Assembly: GCA_017428945.1 (NCBI GenBank)
Contig: JAFRPW010000033.1
Coordinates: 21,192 to 85,191, forward strand
Length of the DNA stretch: 64,000 nt
From: Bacteroidales bacterium
GTDB lineage: Bacteria > Bacteroidota > Bacteroidia > Bacteroidales > UBA932
Reading direction: 5' to 3'
A program made the translations under genes and the position numbers. Of the stretch, positions 46,671-54,429 are shown piece by piece. Below the pieces are notes generated by a model. The model was not told the origin of the DNA. It searched no databases and worked only from the letters and a program-made list of their open reading frames with translations. Within the stretch, counting starts at the first letter, position 1. Each line of letters begins with the position of its first letter.

Positions 46671-47624
46671 TTACAATAACTTTTCCTTTAGGTGACGTAT
46701 CATATCCTGGGTCATCTGGTCCAGGGTGAATGACGGTTTCCAGTCCCATTCTTCACGGGCGCAGGAATCGTCCATGGAATCCGGCCATGAGTTGGCAATT
46801 GCCTGACGCACAGGGTCCACCTCATAGCGGACCTTGAGGCCGGGAATATATTCGCGGATCTTTGCAAACAGTTGCTCCGGCTCAAAGCTCATGGAGGCGA
46901 TATTGAAGGAATTGCGGTGCCTCAGGCGTGAAGGGTCTGCACACATGAGTTCAACTGCGGCTTTCAGGGCATCCGGCATGTACATCATGTCCATATACGT
47001 TCCAGGGGCAATAGGGCAAACGAATTCCTCTCCTTTAACGGCGGAATAATAGACCTCTACTGCGTAGTCCGTAGTGCCACCGCCTGGAAGGGTGGTGTAG
47101 GAGATGAGGCCGGGGAAACGGACCGATCTTGTATCTACTCCATACTTGTGGAAGTAATAATCTGAAAGCAGCTCCGTTGCCACCTTTGTGACGCCGTACA
47201 TCGAACGAGGACGCTGGATTGTATCCTGCGGAGTTCCTACATGAGGAGTCTCCGGGCCGAAAGAGCCTATGCTGGAAGGGGTGAATACCGCCACTCCTTT
47301 CTCCCTGGCAACTTCCAGGATGTTCAGGAGACCGTTCATCTGGATGTCCCATGCCAGGAGAGGCTTGCGTTCTGCCACTGCGGAAAGAAGGGCAGCCAGA
47401 TTATATATGGTATCTATCTTATACTTGTTCACGATTGCGGCAAGGGCGGAAGCGTCCCTTACATCGGCAACCTCTGCAGGGCCGCTTTCCAGGAGCTCTC
47501 CCTTGGGCTCCGCACCGGGAATGTACCCGGCCACAACTGTGCTGCCAGGGACCTCCCTCCTTATTTTCATTGTGAGTTCCGAGCCAATCTGGCCGGTGGA
47601 ACCTATAATAAGAACATTTTTCAT
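46671..47624 (-). CDS. tdh: NAD-dependent L-threonine 3-dehydrogenase, epimerase-like (SDR) type
   Basis: A 317-residue extended short-chain dehydrogenase with the NAD loop GSTGQIG at 8-14, the YNLAALLSA segment, PSSIGSFG and the catalytic SMYGVTK (Tyr and Lys). LPGGGTTDYAVEVYYSAVKG marks the threonine-dehydrogenase branch rather than GalE. It oxidises L-threonine to 2-amino-3-ketobutyrate. The divergent neighbour kbl cleaves that product, so the pair turns threonine into glycine and acetyl-CoA. The promoter box TAAATTTG (47660 to 47653, minus) gives a leader of about 25 bases. Confidence 0.86.
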   Translation of the reverse strand: MKNVLIIGSTGQIGSELTMKIRREVPGSTVVAGYIPGAEPKGELLESGPAEVADVRDASALAAIVNKYKIDTIYNLAALLSAVAERKPLLAWDIQMNGLLNILEVAREKGVAVFTPSSIGSFGPETPHVGTPQDTIQRPRSMYGVTKVATELLSDYYFHKYGVDTRSVRFPGLISYTTLPGGGTTDYAVEVYYSAVKGEEFVCPIAPGTYMDMMYMPDALKAAVELMCADPSRLRHRNSFNIASMSFEPEQLFAKIREYIPGLKVRYEVDPVRQAIANSWPDSMDDSCAREEWDWKPSFTLDQMTQDMIRHLKEKLL

Positions 47625-47652
47625 GCTTATGTGGTATTCACTTTTAATTACG

Positions 47653-47702
47653 CAAATTTAACCTCTTTTTTGTACAAAATCAATATTATTTTCGTAATTT
47701 TG
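47653..47702. promoter_or_regulatory. Divergent promoters of tdh and kbl
   Basis: TAAATTTG on the minus strand (47660 to 47653) for tdh, and TAATTTTG on the plus strand (47695-47702) for kbl, 34 bases apart, suited to joint control of the threonine-to-glycine pair. Confidence 0.6.
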
Positions 47703-47731
47703 GGAACCAAATTTAACTAACCACCTACACC

Positions 47732-48922
47732 ATGTACGGAAAATTTCAGAAACACCTGCAGGAAGAACTTAAATCTATCAAAGATGCAGGACTTTACAAG
47801 AATGAACGTATAATCGCATCTCCGCAGGGAGCGGAAATCACCCTTGCAGACGGCTCAAAGGCCCTCAATTTCTGCGCAAACAACTATCTTGGCCTGGCAG
47901 ACAGCCCCCGGCTTGCAAAGGCCGCCAGGGAAGCCATGGAAAAGCGCGGATACGGAATGTCGTCGGTACGCTTCATCTGCGGCACCCAGGACCTTCACAA
48001 GCAGCTTGAAAAGGCCATTTCAGAATACTTCCACACAGAAGACACAATTCTCTACGCGGCTTGCTTCGACGCCAACGGCGGCGTATTCGAACCCCTTCTT
48101 ACAGCAGAGGATGCCATAATCTCCGATTCCCTCAACCACGCGTCCATCATTGACGGCGTCCGCCTGTGCAAGGCGCAGCGCCTGCGCTATGCCAATGCGG
48201 ACATGGCAGACCTGGAGGCCAAGCTCAAGGAAGCGCAGCAGTACCGCTTCCGCATCATCGTCACCGACGGCGTATTCTCCATGGACGGCAACGTCGCCCC
48301 TATGGACAAGATCTGCGACCTCGCAGAAAAGTACGATGCCCTTGTTATGGTGGACGAAAGCCACAGCGCCGGCGTCGTCGGTAAAACCGGACACGGAGTT
48401 GCCGAGCAGTTTGGCTGCTATGGCCGCATAGACATCTTTACCGGCACCCTTGGCAAGGCCTTCGGCGGCGCCGTGGGCGGTTTCACAACCGGCCGCAAGG
48501 AGATAATCGACATGCTGCGCCAGCGCTCCCGTCCTTACCTTTTCTCCAACTCCATTCCGCCAATGATTGCCGCAGCCGGCCTTGAGACCTTCAAGATCCT
48601 TGGCGAGAGCAACGCCCTGCATGACAAACTGGTAGAGAACGTGAATTATTTCCGCGACAAGATGATGGCCGCCGGCTTCGACATCAAGCCCACCCAGAGC
48701 GCCATCGTGGCCGTGATGCTGTACGATGCTCCCCTGTCCCAGAAATTCGCCGCCAAGATGGCTGAAGAAGGAATCTTTGTTACGGGATTCTACTATCCGG
48801 TTGTTCCCCAGGGCCAGGCCCGCATCCGCGTCCAGCTTTCTGCGGCGCATGAAAAAGCCCACCTGGACAAGGCGATTAACGCCTTCATAAAGGTGGGAAA
48901 AGAACTGGGAGTGCTCAAATAA
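47732..48922 (+). CDS. kbl: Glycine C-acetyltransferase (2-amino-3-ketobutyrate CoA ligase)
   Basis: A 396-residue alpha-oxoamine synthase. PLP-binding K242 lies in TGTLGKAFGGAVGGF, with VDESHSAGVVGKTGHG as the Asp/His PLP contacts and RPYLFSNSIPP. It splits 2-amino-3-ketobutyrate with CoA to glycine and acetyl-CoA. The N-terminal sequence and 396-residue length fit KBL better than BioF or serine palmitoyltransferase, and tdh next door supports this. It ends in a terminator that overlaps the opposing gene. Confidence 0.93.
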   Translation: MYGKFQKHLQEELKSIKDAGLYKNERIIASPQGAEITLADGSKALNFCANNYLGLADSPRLAKAAREAMEKRGYGMSSVRFICGTQDLHKQLEKAISEYFHTEDTILYAACFDANGGVFEPLLTAEDAIISDSLNHASIIDGVRLCKAQRLRYANADMADLEAKLKEAQQYRFRIIVTDGVFSMDGNVAPMDKICDLAEKYDALVMVDESHSAGVVGKTGHGVAEQFGCYGRIDIFTGTLGKAFGGAVGGFTTGRKEIIDMLRQRSRPYLFSNSIPPMIAAAGLETFKILGESNALHDKLVENVNYFRDKMMAAGFDIKPTQSAIVAVMLYDAPLSQKFAAKMAEEGIFVTGFYYPVVPQGQARIRVQLSAAHEKAHLDKAINAFIKVGKELGVLK

Positions 48923-48925
48923 CGG

Positions 48926-48957
48926 AAAACCGGGACAGCCTACTGTTCCGGTTTTTT
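48926..48957. terminator. Bidirectional terminator of kbl, within the 3' end of the GtrA gene
   Basis: AAAACCGG (48926-48933) pairs with CCGGTTTT (48948-48955), and ACAG (48935-48938) with CTGT (48943-48946) around CCTA. T residues follow on the plus strand and A residues precede it. The stem encodes the last residues (KKKPEQ, stop) of the opposing GtrA protein. Confidence 0.8.
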
Positions 48958-49410
48958 CTTGTTGAATATCACGAACTCGCTCATGTAGAAATTGAACAGG
49001 CCGGAGAAACACAGGCCTATGAGGTTACATATGACGGGTTCGAACGAGTATTCCTGAAGCCATCCAAGTGATAGGAAGAGGAAGTGGACGCCCTGCATCA
49101 CGATGAACTTGAGGATAAAAGCACCTACGCCCGCAGCATTGTACCCGGCAAAGTGCCTCCAGAAAGAACGTCTGCCACGGTAAGTCACCCTTTCTTTCCA
49201 GACAAAGAAATAAGCTATGACGAAATTTGCCATTGCAGCCACCTCGAATGAGATGACCGGGGCTATCCAGAAGCTTCCCCAGTAGTTGCCGTCGAACACA
49301 AAACTTGACAGGGCCCAGTGCAGACCAAGGTCTACGAGAGTCCCTACCATAGATGTGGCCGAGAAAAGGCACAATTTGAGAAAGATTTCTTTAAAGCTTC
49401 TTCCCTTCAT
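48940..49410 (-). CDS. GtrA family membrane protein
   Basis: A 156-residue protein with four predicted transmembrane helices and the family segments FSATSMVGTLVDLGLHW and NFVIAYFFVWKERVTY, with FNFYMSEFVIFNKK near the C terminus. GtrA proteins help move lipid-linked sugars across the membrane or modify their use. No partner glycosyltransferase lies beside it. The promoter box TATATTTG (49423 to 49416, minus) ends 6 bases before the ATG. Confidence 0.86.
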   Translation of the reverse strand: MKGRSFKEIFLKLCLFSATSMVGTLVDLGLHWALSSFVFDGNYWGSFWIAPVISFEVAAMANFVIAYFFVWKERVTYRGRRSFWRHFAGYNAAGVGAFILKFIVMQGVHFLFLSLGWLQEYSFEPVICNLIGLCFSGLFNFYMSEFVIFNKKKPEQ

Positions 49411-49415
49411 ACATA

Positions 49416-49423
49416 CAAATATA
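49416..49423 (-). promoter_or_regulatory. Near-leaderless promoter of the GtrA gene
   Basis: TATATTTG, with its G 6 bases upstream of the ATG at 49410. Confidence 0.5.
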
Positions 49424-49488
49424 TGGCTTTTTTGTGATACTTTCCGTTTTTTTCCGTAATTTTACATTCCGTAAACCTAAACCCTCAA

Positions 49489-50295
49489 ATGACCGACTAT
49501 ACCATAAATGTCGAAAAAATGCTGAAGGCGAAATTCGGCCCCAAAACGCCGCGTTTCGTCATCCGCTTTGCCAAAAAGATCCTGCACGAGGACTGGCTCA
49601 ACGAATTCTTCCGCCAGGGATACACCGGCATAGAATTCGCAGAACAGGTGCTTAAATACCTCAGGGTCACTGTGAACGTAGAAGGCCTGGAGAACTTAAA
49701 GACGGACGGCACGCGCTACTGCCTTGCAGGCAACCACGCCCTTGGCGGGGTAGATGCAATCAATGCCGTAGCCGTATTCGGCAGGCACTTCGACGGCCAC
49801 CTCAAGTGCATGGTCAACGACTTCCTCATGAACCTCCACCAGCTGGACGGCTTCATGATAGCAGTGAATAAAGTGTCCCATGCCCAGGCCAGGACCCTTG
49901 CGGCGGAAACCGACGCCATCTTCTCCTCTCCGGACCAGATTTTCATGTTCCCTGCCGGGAAAGTATCCCGCAAGATAAAGGGCAGGATCCAGGACGTTGA
50001 ATGGACTAAGACTTTCCTCACAAAGAGTGTCAAGTTCCAAAGGGACATAGTCCCCATGCACTTCTACGGGCAGAATTCCCGTAAGTTCTATTTTGTGGAC
50101 TGGATTGGCAAGGTTACCGGCATCAACAAGAAGTTCCCCCTTGCAATGATACTTCTTGTAGACGAGCTTTACAAGGCCCAGGGCAAGACATACCGCCTGG
50201 TCATAGGCGAGCCCATTCCCTGGAGCCATTTCGACAATTCAAAACGTCCTTTAGAATGGGCGCAGTGGGTCAGAGAAAAAGTGTACGAACTATGA
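49489..50295 (+). CDS. glsA: Acyltransferase, glycine-lipid O-acyltransferase-like (GlsA/OlsA type)
   Basis: A 268-residue PlsC-superfamily acyltransferase. The catalytic block is NHALGGVD, the spaced H...D form seen in OlsA/GlsA rather than the HX4D of PlsC. FPAGKVSRKIKGRIQDVEWTKTFL is the acceptor-binding block typical of the Bacteroides enzymes. It would add the second (ester-linked) fatty acid to an N-acyl glycine to give glycine lipids. The next gene, overlapping by ATGA, encodes the matching GNAT N-acyltransferase. The assignment rests on family motifs and gene order known for Bacteroides thetaiotaomicron glsA/glsB. Confidence 0.78.
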   Translation: MTDYTINVEKMLKAKFGPKTPRFVIRFAKKILHEDWLNEFFRQGYTGIEFAEQVLKYLRVTVNVEGLENLKTDGTRYCLAGNHALGGVDAINAVAVFGRHFDGHLKCMVNDFLMNLHQLDGFMIAVNKVSHAQARTLAAETDAIFSSPDQIFMFPAGKVSRKIKGRIQDVEWTKTFLTKSVKFQRDIVPMHFYGQNSRKFYFVDWIGKVTGINKKFPLAMILLVDELYKAQGKTYRLVIGEPIPWSHFDNSKRPLEWAQWVREKVYEL

Positions 50296-51284
50296 AACCT
50301 ATCATTCCCCCTGTTGACAAAGAGCTGCTCAAGGCAGAACTCAACGAAGAAACCCTCCTTCGCGACACCAACCGTGCCGGCAATAAGCTTTACGTAGTAG
50401 GCCCTGAAGCAACCAACGTAATACGCGAGATCGGCCGCCTCAGGGAAATCGCATTCCGCAATGACGGCGGCGGCACCGGCGAGCCCCTGGACATAGACAA
50501 GTTCGATACTGACCCTGCCTACGGCTACCGACAGCTTGTCCTGTGGGACCCTGACGCGGAGCAGATCATCGGCGGCTACCGCTTCTGCATCTGCGACGAG
50601 GCCGTCTACGACCGCTACGGGCAGCCCATCCTCACATCGTCTCACATGTTCGAGTTCTCCAAGAAGTTCCTGGAGGATTACCTCCCCTATACCCTGGAGC
50701 TTGGGCGCTCGTTCGTCTCCCTGGAGTATCAGAGTTCAAAGGCCGGAGCCAAGACGCTATATGCCCTGGACAACCTCTTTGACGGCATAGCCGCACTGGG
50801 TGTCCTGTACAAGAAGCGCATCAGCCACTTCTTCGGGAAGATGACCATCTACAAGGAGTACCCCCAGGAAGCCAGGGAAATCATCATGGTATTCCTACGC
50901 ATGTACTTCGGAAAAAAGAGCCGTCTCATCCACATCCGCAAGGAAGTGAAGGTGGAGAATAAGAAGAAGTACCTCAAACTCTTCAAGGGGAACGATTTCA
51001 AGGAAGACTACAAGGTCCTGAAGGCGGAGGTCATGAAGCACGGCGTGTCCATTCCACCGCTGGTGAACACCTATATGAACGTCTCACCCACAATGATTTA
51101 CTTCGGAACGGGAATCAACGACGAGTTCGGGGACATCTACGACTCCGGCATCCTGATCTCCTTTGCAGAGCTTTATCCGGAAAAGATAAACCGTCACTCG
51201 GACACCTTTGCAAAGATTGGATGGAGGAACATCAAGAAACTCCTCAACCGTTTCCAGAAGAGGCATCTCAAAAACAAGAGCTAG
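50292..51284 (+). CDS. glsB: GNAT-type N-acyltransferase, glycine-lipid synthase-like (GlsB/OlsB type)
   Basis: A 330-residue acyltransferase of the OlsB/hemolysin-like GNAT group. REIAFRNDGGGTGEPLDIDKFDT and YRQLVLWDPDAEQIIGGYRF are characteristic, followed by LELGRSFVSLEYQ. A basic C-terminal half may contact the membrane. It would attach 3-hydroxy fatty acid to the amino group of glycine. The frame is open for 12 codons upstream, but the ATG at 50292 overlaps the glsA stop and gives the usual start. The convergent DUF5715 gene ends 3 bases beyond. Confidence 0.8.
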   Translation: MKPIIPPVDKELLKAELNEETLLRDTNRAGNKLYVVGPEATNVIREIGRLREIAFRNDGGGTGEPLDIDKFDTDPAYGYRQLVLWDPDAEQIIGGYRFCICDEAVYDRYGQPILTSSHMFEFSKKFLEDYLPYTLELGRSFVSLEYQSSKAGAKTLYALDNLFDGIAALGVLYKKRISHFFGKMTIYKEYPQEAREIIMVFLRMYFGKKSRLIHIRKEVKVENKKKYLKLFKGNDFKEDYKVLKAEVMKHGVSIPPLVNTYMNVSPTMIYFGTGINDEFGDIYDSGILISFAELYPEKINRHSDTFAKIGWRNIKKLLNRFQKRHLKNKS

Positions 51285-51287
51285 GGG

Positions 51288-51986
51288 TTATTTCCTTACG
51301 GTTACGTGAAAACAGGTCTGCTTGCGTTCATATTTGACGTAGCAGGCCTTCTCATCATGAAGGTCCTTGAGAACCTGGGACAAAACGGCCCTGAGATACT
51401 CCGGGGGCACATCATCATACGGACGGCCCCTCAGGTCCGGAACCTTCACGTAGTGCCAGTAGGATATGTCGAAGGTGGTTCCGTAGCGGTGGGTGGAGTT
51501 CTCCGATGCATTGGTGTTGCGCCTGCGGAGCTTTGCCACATCGGCCTCTGTGCGAAGTACCGATGTGATTACCAGCTTGTTGGGGTTTAACCCCTTGCTG
51601 GAAAGCGAGTCCAGGAAATTCTGCCCTATCCTGTCCAGAAGCTCCTTTGCCGATGGAACAAGATACGGGATGGAATGGGTAAGGGAATCCACTACGTAGG
51701 AATCCGTATCCTCCAGTTTCACAAGCTTCTTCTTTGCGTGCTCCGCCTCATCCCTGTCCTTTACAGGAGGAACTCCCAGGACCTGGGCTGCGGCGAGCTG
51801 GACATCGTTCATGTCGTTGAACTCGCGGGCGAATTTAACGTCGTAGACCCTTTTGGGATGGTTTTCTATAGGTCCGAGGGCAAGCCAGCGTTTCTGTTCC
51901 AGAGACTCTTTTACGGTTTTTACAGCCCAGACCGTAAAAACAAAGGCAGAAACTATTAAAACGGCGTATAATAACTTCTTGAACAC
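51288..51986 (-). CDS. DUF5715 family, M15/VanY-like fold protein
   Basis: A 232-residue membrane-anchored protein that starts with GTG (51986). One N-terminal helix (LLYAVLIVSAFVFTVWAV) is followed by a periplasmic domain. The C-terminal part has VITSVLRTEADVAKLRRRNTNASENSTHRYGTTFDISYWHY, with the S.H......D arrangement of D-Ala-D-Ala carboxypeptidase-like (M15) metal sites, and a distal His in CFHVTVRK. It may cut peptidoglycan peptides; this is inferred from the motif. The promoter box TATTTTTG (51999 to 51992) ends 6 bases before the GTG. Confidence 0.75.
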   Translation of the reverse strand: MFKKLLYAVLIVSAFVFTVWAVKTVKESLEQKRWLALGPIENHPKRVYDVKFAREFNDMNDVQLAAAQVLGVPPVKDRDEAEHAKKKLVKLEDTDSYVVDSLTHSIPYLVPSAKELLDRIGQNFLDSLSSKGLNPNKLVITSVLRTEADVAKLRRRNTNASENSTHRYGTTFDISYWHYVKVPDLRGRPYDDVPPEYLRAVLSQVLKDLHDEKACYVKYERKQTCFHVTVRK

Positions 51987-51991
51987 GTTTG

Positions 51992-52037
51992 CAAAAATAG
52001 CAATTCTTTGGCTTATCTAAAAATATTAGTAACTTTG
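51992..52037. promoter_or_regulatory. Divergent promoters of the DUF5715 gene and the lipid operon
   Basis: TATTTTTG on the minus strand (51999 to 51992). On the plus strand TTTG (52007-52010), 19 bases, then TAACTTTG (52030-52037), an ideal promoter for the operon starting at 52064. Confidence 0.65.
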
Positions 52038-52063
52038 TAAGTTATAAAGAAAATTATCATTTA

Positions 52064-52780
52064 ATGAGTGAAGATAAAAAACAGGCTACCAGAATTCAGA
52101 CATCCATACTGAACAAGGCGGAGAAAAAGGCTCTGGTAGCAATGGCAAAGCGCATGCCAGCATGGGTGACATCGGACATGCTCACTTTCGTCGGCTTTCT
52201 GGGAGCAATAATCATTGCAACAGGTTACGCCCTTTCGAACCTAAGTCTCAACTGGCTGTGGCTCTCCTGCTTCGGCCTTCTGGTAAACTGGTTCGGAGAT
52301 TCCATGGACGGTTCACTGGCCCGCGTCAGGAATACCCAGAGAAAGACTTACGGATTCTTCATCGACCACAACGTAGATGTAATAAACGAGACAATCATGT
52401 TCATCGGCGTTGGTGCAAGCCCCCTTGTGAACCTGTCATTTGCCATGATGGCCCTTGTAGCGTACTTCATGCTGAGCATATACGTCTACATAGACTGCCA
52501 TCTCAAGGGAGAGATGAAACTCACCTATGCGGGCCTTGGCCCCACGGAGTTCCGTCTGCTGCTTTTCATCACCAACATCTGCTTTATCTACATTCCCTGG
52601 CTCACTGAGTGGAAGCGCCCCATGACCCTTTTCCACAACGACTTCATGATTGGCATCATGGACTACATCGCAGTGGCCGTAACACTTCTCATAGGCGGAT
52701 TCTACCTGGTAAGCTTTCTCAAGGATGCAAAGTACTTTGCCAAGATAGACCCCATCAAGAAACAGGAAGAGGATAAGTAA
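52064..52780 (+). CDS. CDP-alcohol phosphatidyltransferase family protein
   Basis: A 238-residue membrane enzyme with about six helices. The metal-binding signature D-G-x2-A-R-x8-G-x3-D-x3-D is complete in DSMDGSLARVRNTQRKTYGFFIDHNVD. It exchanges the CMP of a CDP-linked lipid or alcohol for another alcohol, making a phospholipid or related product. The exact alcohol is unknown. It is the first gene of a four-gene operon, overlapping the next start (TAATG). Confidence 0.88.
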   Translation: MSEDKKQATRIQTSILNKAEKKALVAMAKRMPAWVTSDMLTFVGFLGAIIIATGYALSNLSLNWLWLSCFGLLVNWFGDSMDGSLARVRNTQRKTYGFFIDHNVDVINETIMFIGVGASPLVNLSFAMMALVAYFMLSIYVYIDCHLKGEMKLTYAGLGPTEFRLLLFITNICFIYIPWLTEWKRPMTLFHNDFMIGIMDYIAVAVTLLIGGFYLVSFLKDAKYFAKIDPIKKQEEDK

Positions 52781-53637
52781 TGATCATTACCCCGGAACAG
52801 GCGCCGCAGCTTTCACCCGTCTTCAAAGGAAGTATGGGCAGGCTCCTGCTTAAACTGGGGCTGGCCGTAACGGGCATCGGCAAAATCAACCACACCCACC
52901 AGCGCGTGGAAGAAGCCGGCATCGCCCCTGGGCCGGACTTTGCCAAAGCCATACTGGACGATTTCGGGATAGACTTCAGCATTGGCAACCCGGACAGGCT
53001 CCAGGCTCTTCCGGAAGGTCCCTTCATCACCATTTCCAACCATAATTACGGCCACCTGGACGGCATCTGCCTGGTAGATATCATCGGCCACGTGCGTCCC
53101 AAGGTGAAGGTAATGGTGAACGAGTTCCTGATGTGGGTGCACGGGCTTTCACAGAATTTCATTTCAGTGAATCCCACAACAACTCAAAAGAAAACCACCG
53201 CAACAAGCATCAACGGAATAAAGAACGCACTTCTGCAGATTAAATCCGGAGAGCCCCTCTGCCTCTTCCCTTCCGGGGCCGTGGCAGACCTCAAGCCCAG
53301 GGAGCACTGGACAATCAGCGAACGCCCCTGGCAGGAAGGCGCCCTCAAGCTCATCCGCAAAGCCCGCGTACCCGTGGTTCCAATCAGGTTCCTGGACCGT
53401 AATTCCAATTTCTACTATGCCCTGGGCCTTCTGGACTACCGTATCCGTTTTGTCCGCCTTTTCCACGAGTGCTACAACAAACGCGGCACCCATCCGCGGG
53501 TGGCAATTGGGGAAACCATTCCCGTAGATGCCCTTGACGCAGTCCCGGACAGCCGGCTGGGAGATTTCCTTCGCGGCAGCGTGTACGACATGCCGGCTCC
53601 TGCATATTATGTAAACCGTTCGGAATTATGGAAGTAA
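52780..53637 (+). CDS. Hemolysin/PlsC-type acyltransferase
   Basis: A 285-residue acyltransferase with the catalytic block SNHNYGHLDGI, the glycerol/acceptor block FPSGAVADLKP and a KLIRKARVPVVPIRFLDRNS block. The H-x5-D spacing is the same as in glsA, but the rest differs, so it is a distinct branch. Substrate is not known; the operon (CDP-alcohol transferase, SDR, DUF5686 protein) suggests membrane lipid work. It overlaps the next gene by 10 bases. Confidence 0.8.
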   Translation: MIITPEQAPQLSPVFKGSMGRLLLKLGLAVTGIGKINHTHQRVEEAGIAPGPDFAKAILDDFGIDFSIGNPDRLQALPEGPFITISNHNYGHLDGICLVDIIGHVRPKVKVMVNEFLMWVHGLSQNFISVNPTTTQKKTTATSINGIKNALLQIKSGEPLCLFPSGAVADLKPREHWTISERPWQEGALKLIRKARVPVVPIRFLDRNSNFYYALGLLDYRIRFVRLFHECYNKRGTHPRVAIGETIPVDALDAVPDSRLGDFLRGSVYDMPAPAYYVNRSELWK

Positions 53638-54428
53638 AGGTAGCTCTTGTAACCGGAGGCAGCAGCGGAATAGGCGCTGCAACAGCCCTTGCGCTGGCAA
53701 AGGCCGGCATAAAGGTATATGCCGCCTCAAGAAGGGGCACCACCCCGGCAGAACATCCTCTCGTGGTACCCGTCAAACTGGATATAAACGATGAAGCCTC
53801 CACGGAAAACCTCATCGCAGACATAGTAAAGGCCGACGGACGCCTGGACGCCGTTGTCTGCAACGCAGGCGCCGGTATTTACGGTCCGGTAGAGAACACA
53901 ACGGACGCTGAGGCCAGGGAGCAGTTCGAGACAACCTACTTCGGCTCCCTCAAAACCATACGCTGCTGCCTTCCGGTATTCAGGAAGCAGGGCTTCGGCC
54001 GCATTGTCACCATAACCTCGGTGATGGCGGTGCTCCAGCTCCCCTACCAGGGATTCTACTCGTCTGCAAAGGCAGCGCTGCTGTCCCTTTCCCAGAGCCT
54101 TTCCCTGGAACTTAAAGGCACCGGCATCGAGTGCTGTAGCATACTCCCCGGAGATGTAGCCACCGGCTTCACATCGGCCCGAAAGATGATTGCAAAGGCC
54201 GATGACCCCGCGTACACAGAGGGCATGAAGAAGAACCTTGCCAAGATAGAGAAGGACGAGCTTGGCGGAATGAGCCCTGACGTAATAGCAAAAGCGGTTC
54301 TGAAACAGCTCAGGCGCCGCCATATGGCCGTCCGCGTGATTCCGCGCATAGATTACAAGGCTGTGGGCCTTCTTGTGAGGATACTCCCCGCAAAATGGGT
54401 CCTGACAATACTCAGCTGGCTATACTAA
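53628..54428 (+). CDS. Short-chain dehydrogenase/reductase
   Basis: A 266-residue classical SDR with the cofactor loop TGGSSGIG at 9-16, NAGAG, a catalytic Ser in ITSVMAVLQ, and Y144/K148 in GFYSSAK. A hydrophobic, basic C-terminal tail (KAVGLLVRILPAKWVLTIL) could touch the membrane. The similarity is to NAD(P)-dependent reductases acting on lipid or keto groups, such as 3-ketosphinganine-like reductases, but the substrate is inferred only from operon context. Confidence 0.86.
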   Translation: MEVKVALVTGGSSGIGAATALALAKAGIKVYAASRRGTTPAEHPLVVPVKLDINDEASTENLIADIVKADGRLDAVVCNAGAGIYGPVENTTDAEAREQFETTYFGSLKTIRCCLPVFRKQGFGRIVTITSVMAVLQLPYQGFYSSAKAALLSLSQSLSLELKGTGIECCSILPGDVATGFTSARKMIAKADDPAYTEGMKKNLAKIEKDELGGMSPDVIAKAVLKQLRRRHMAVRVIPRIDYKAVGLLVRILPAKWVLTILSWLY

Positions 54429-54429
54429 G

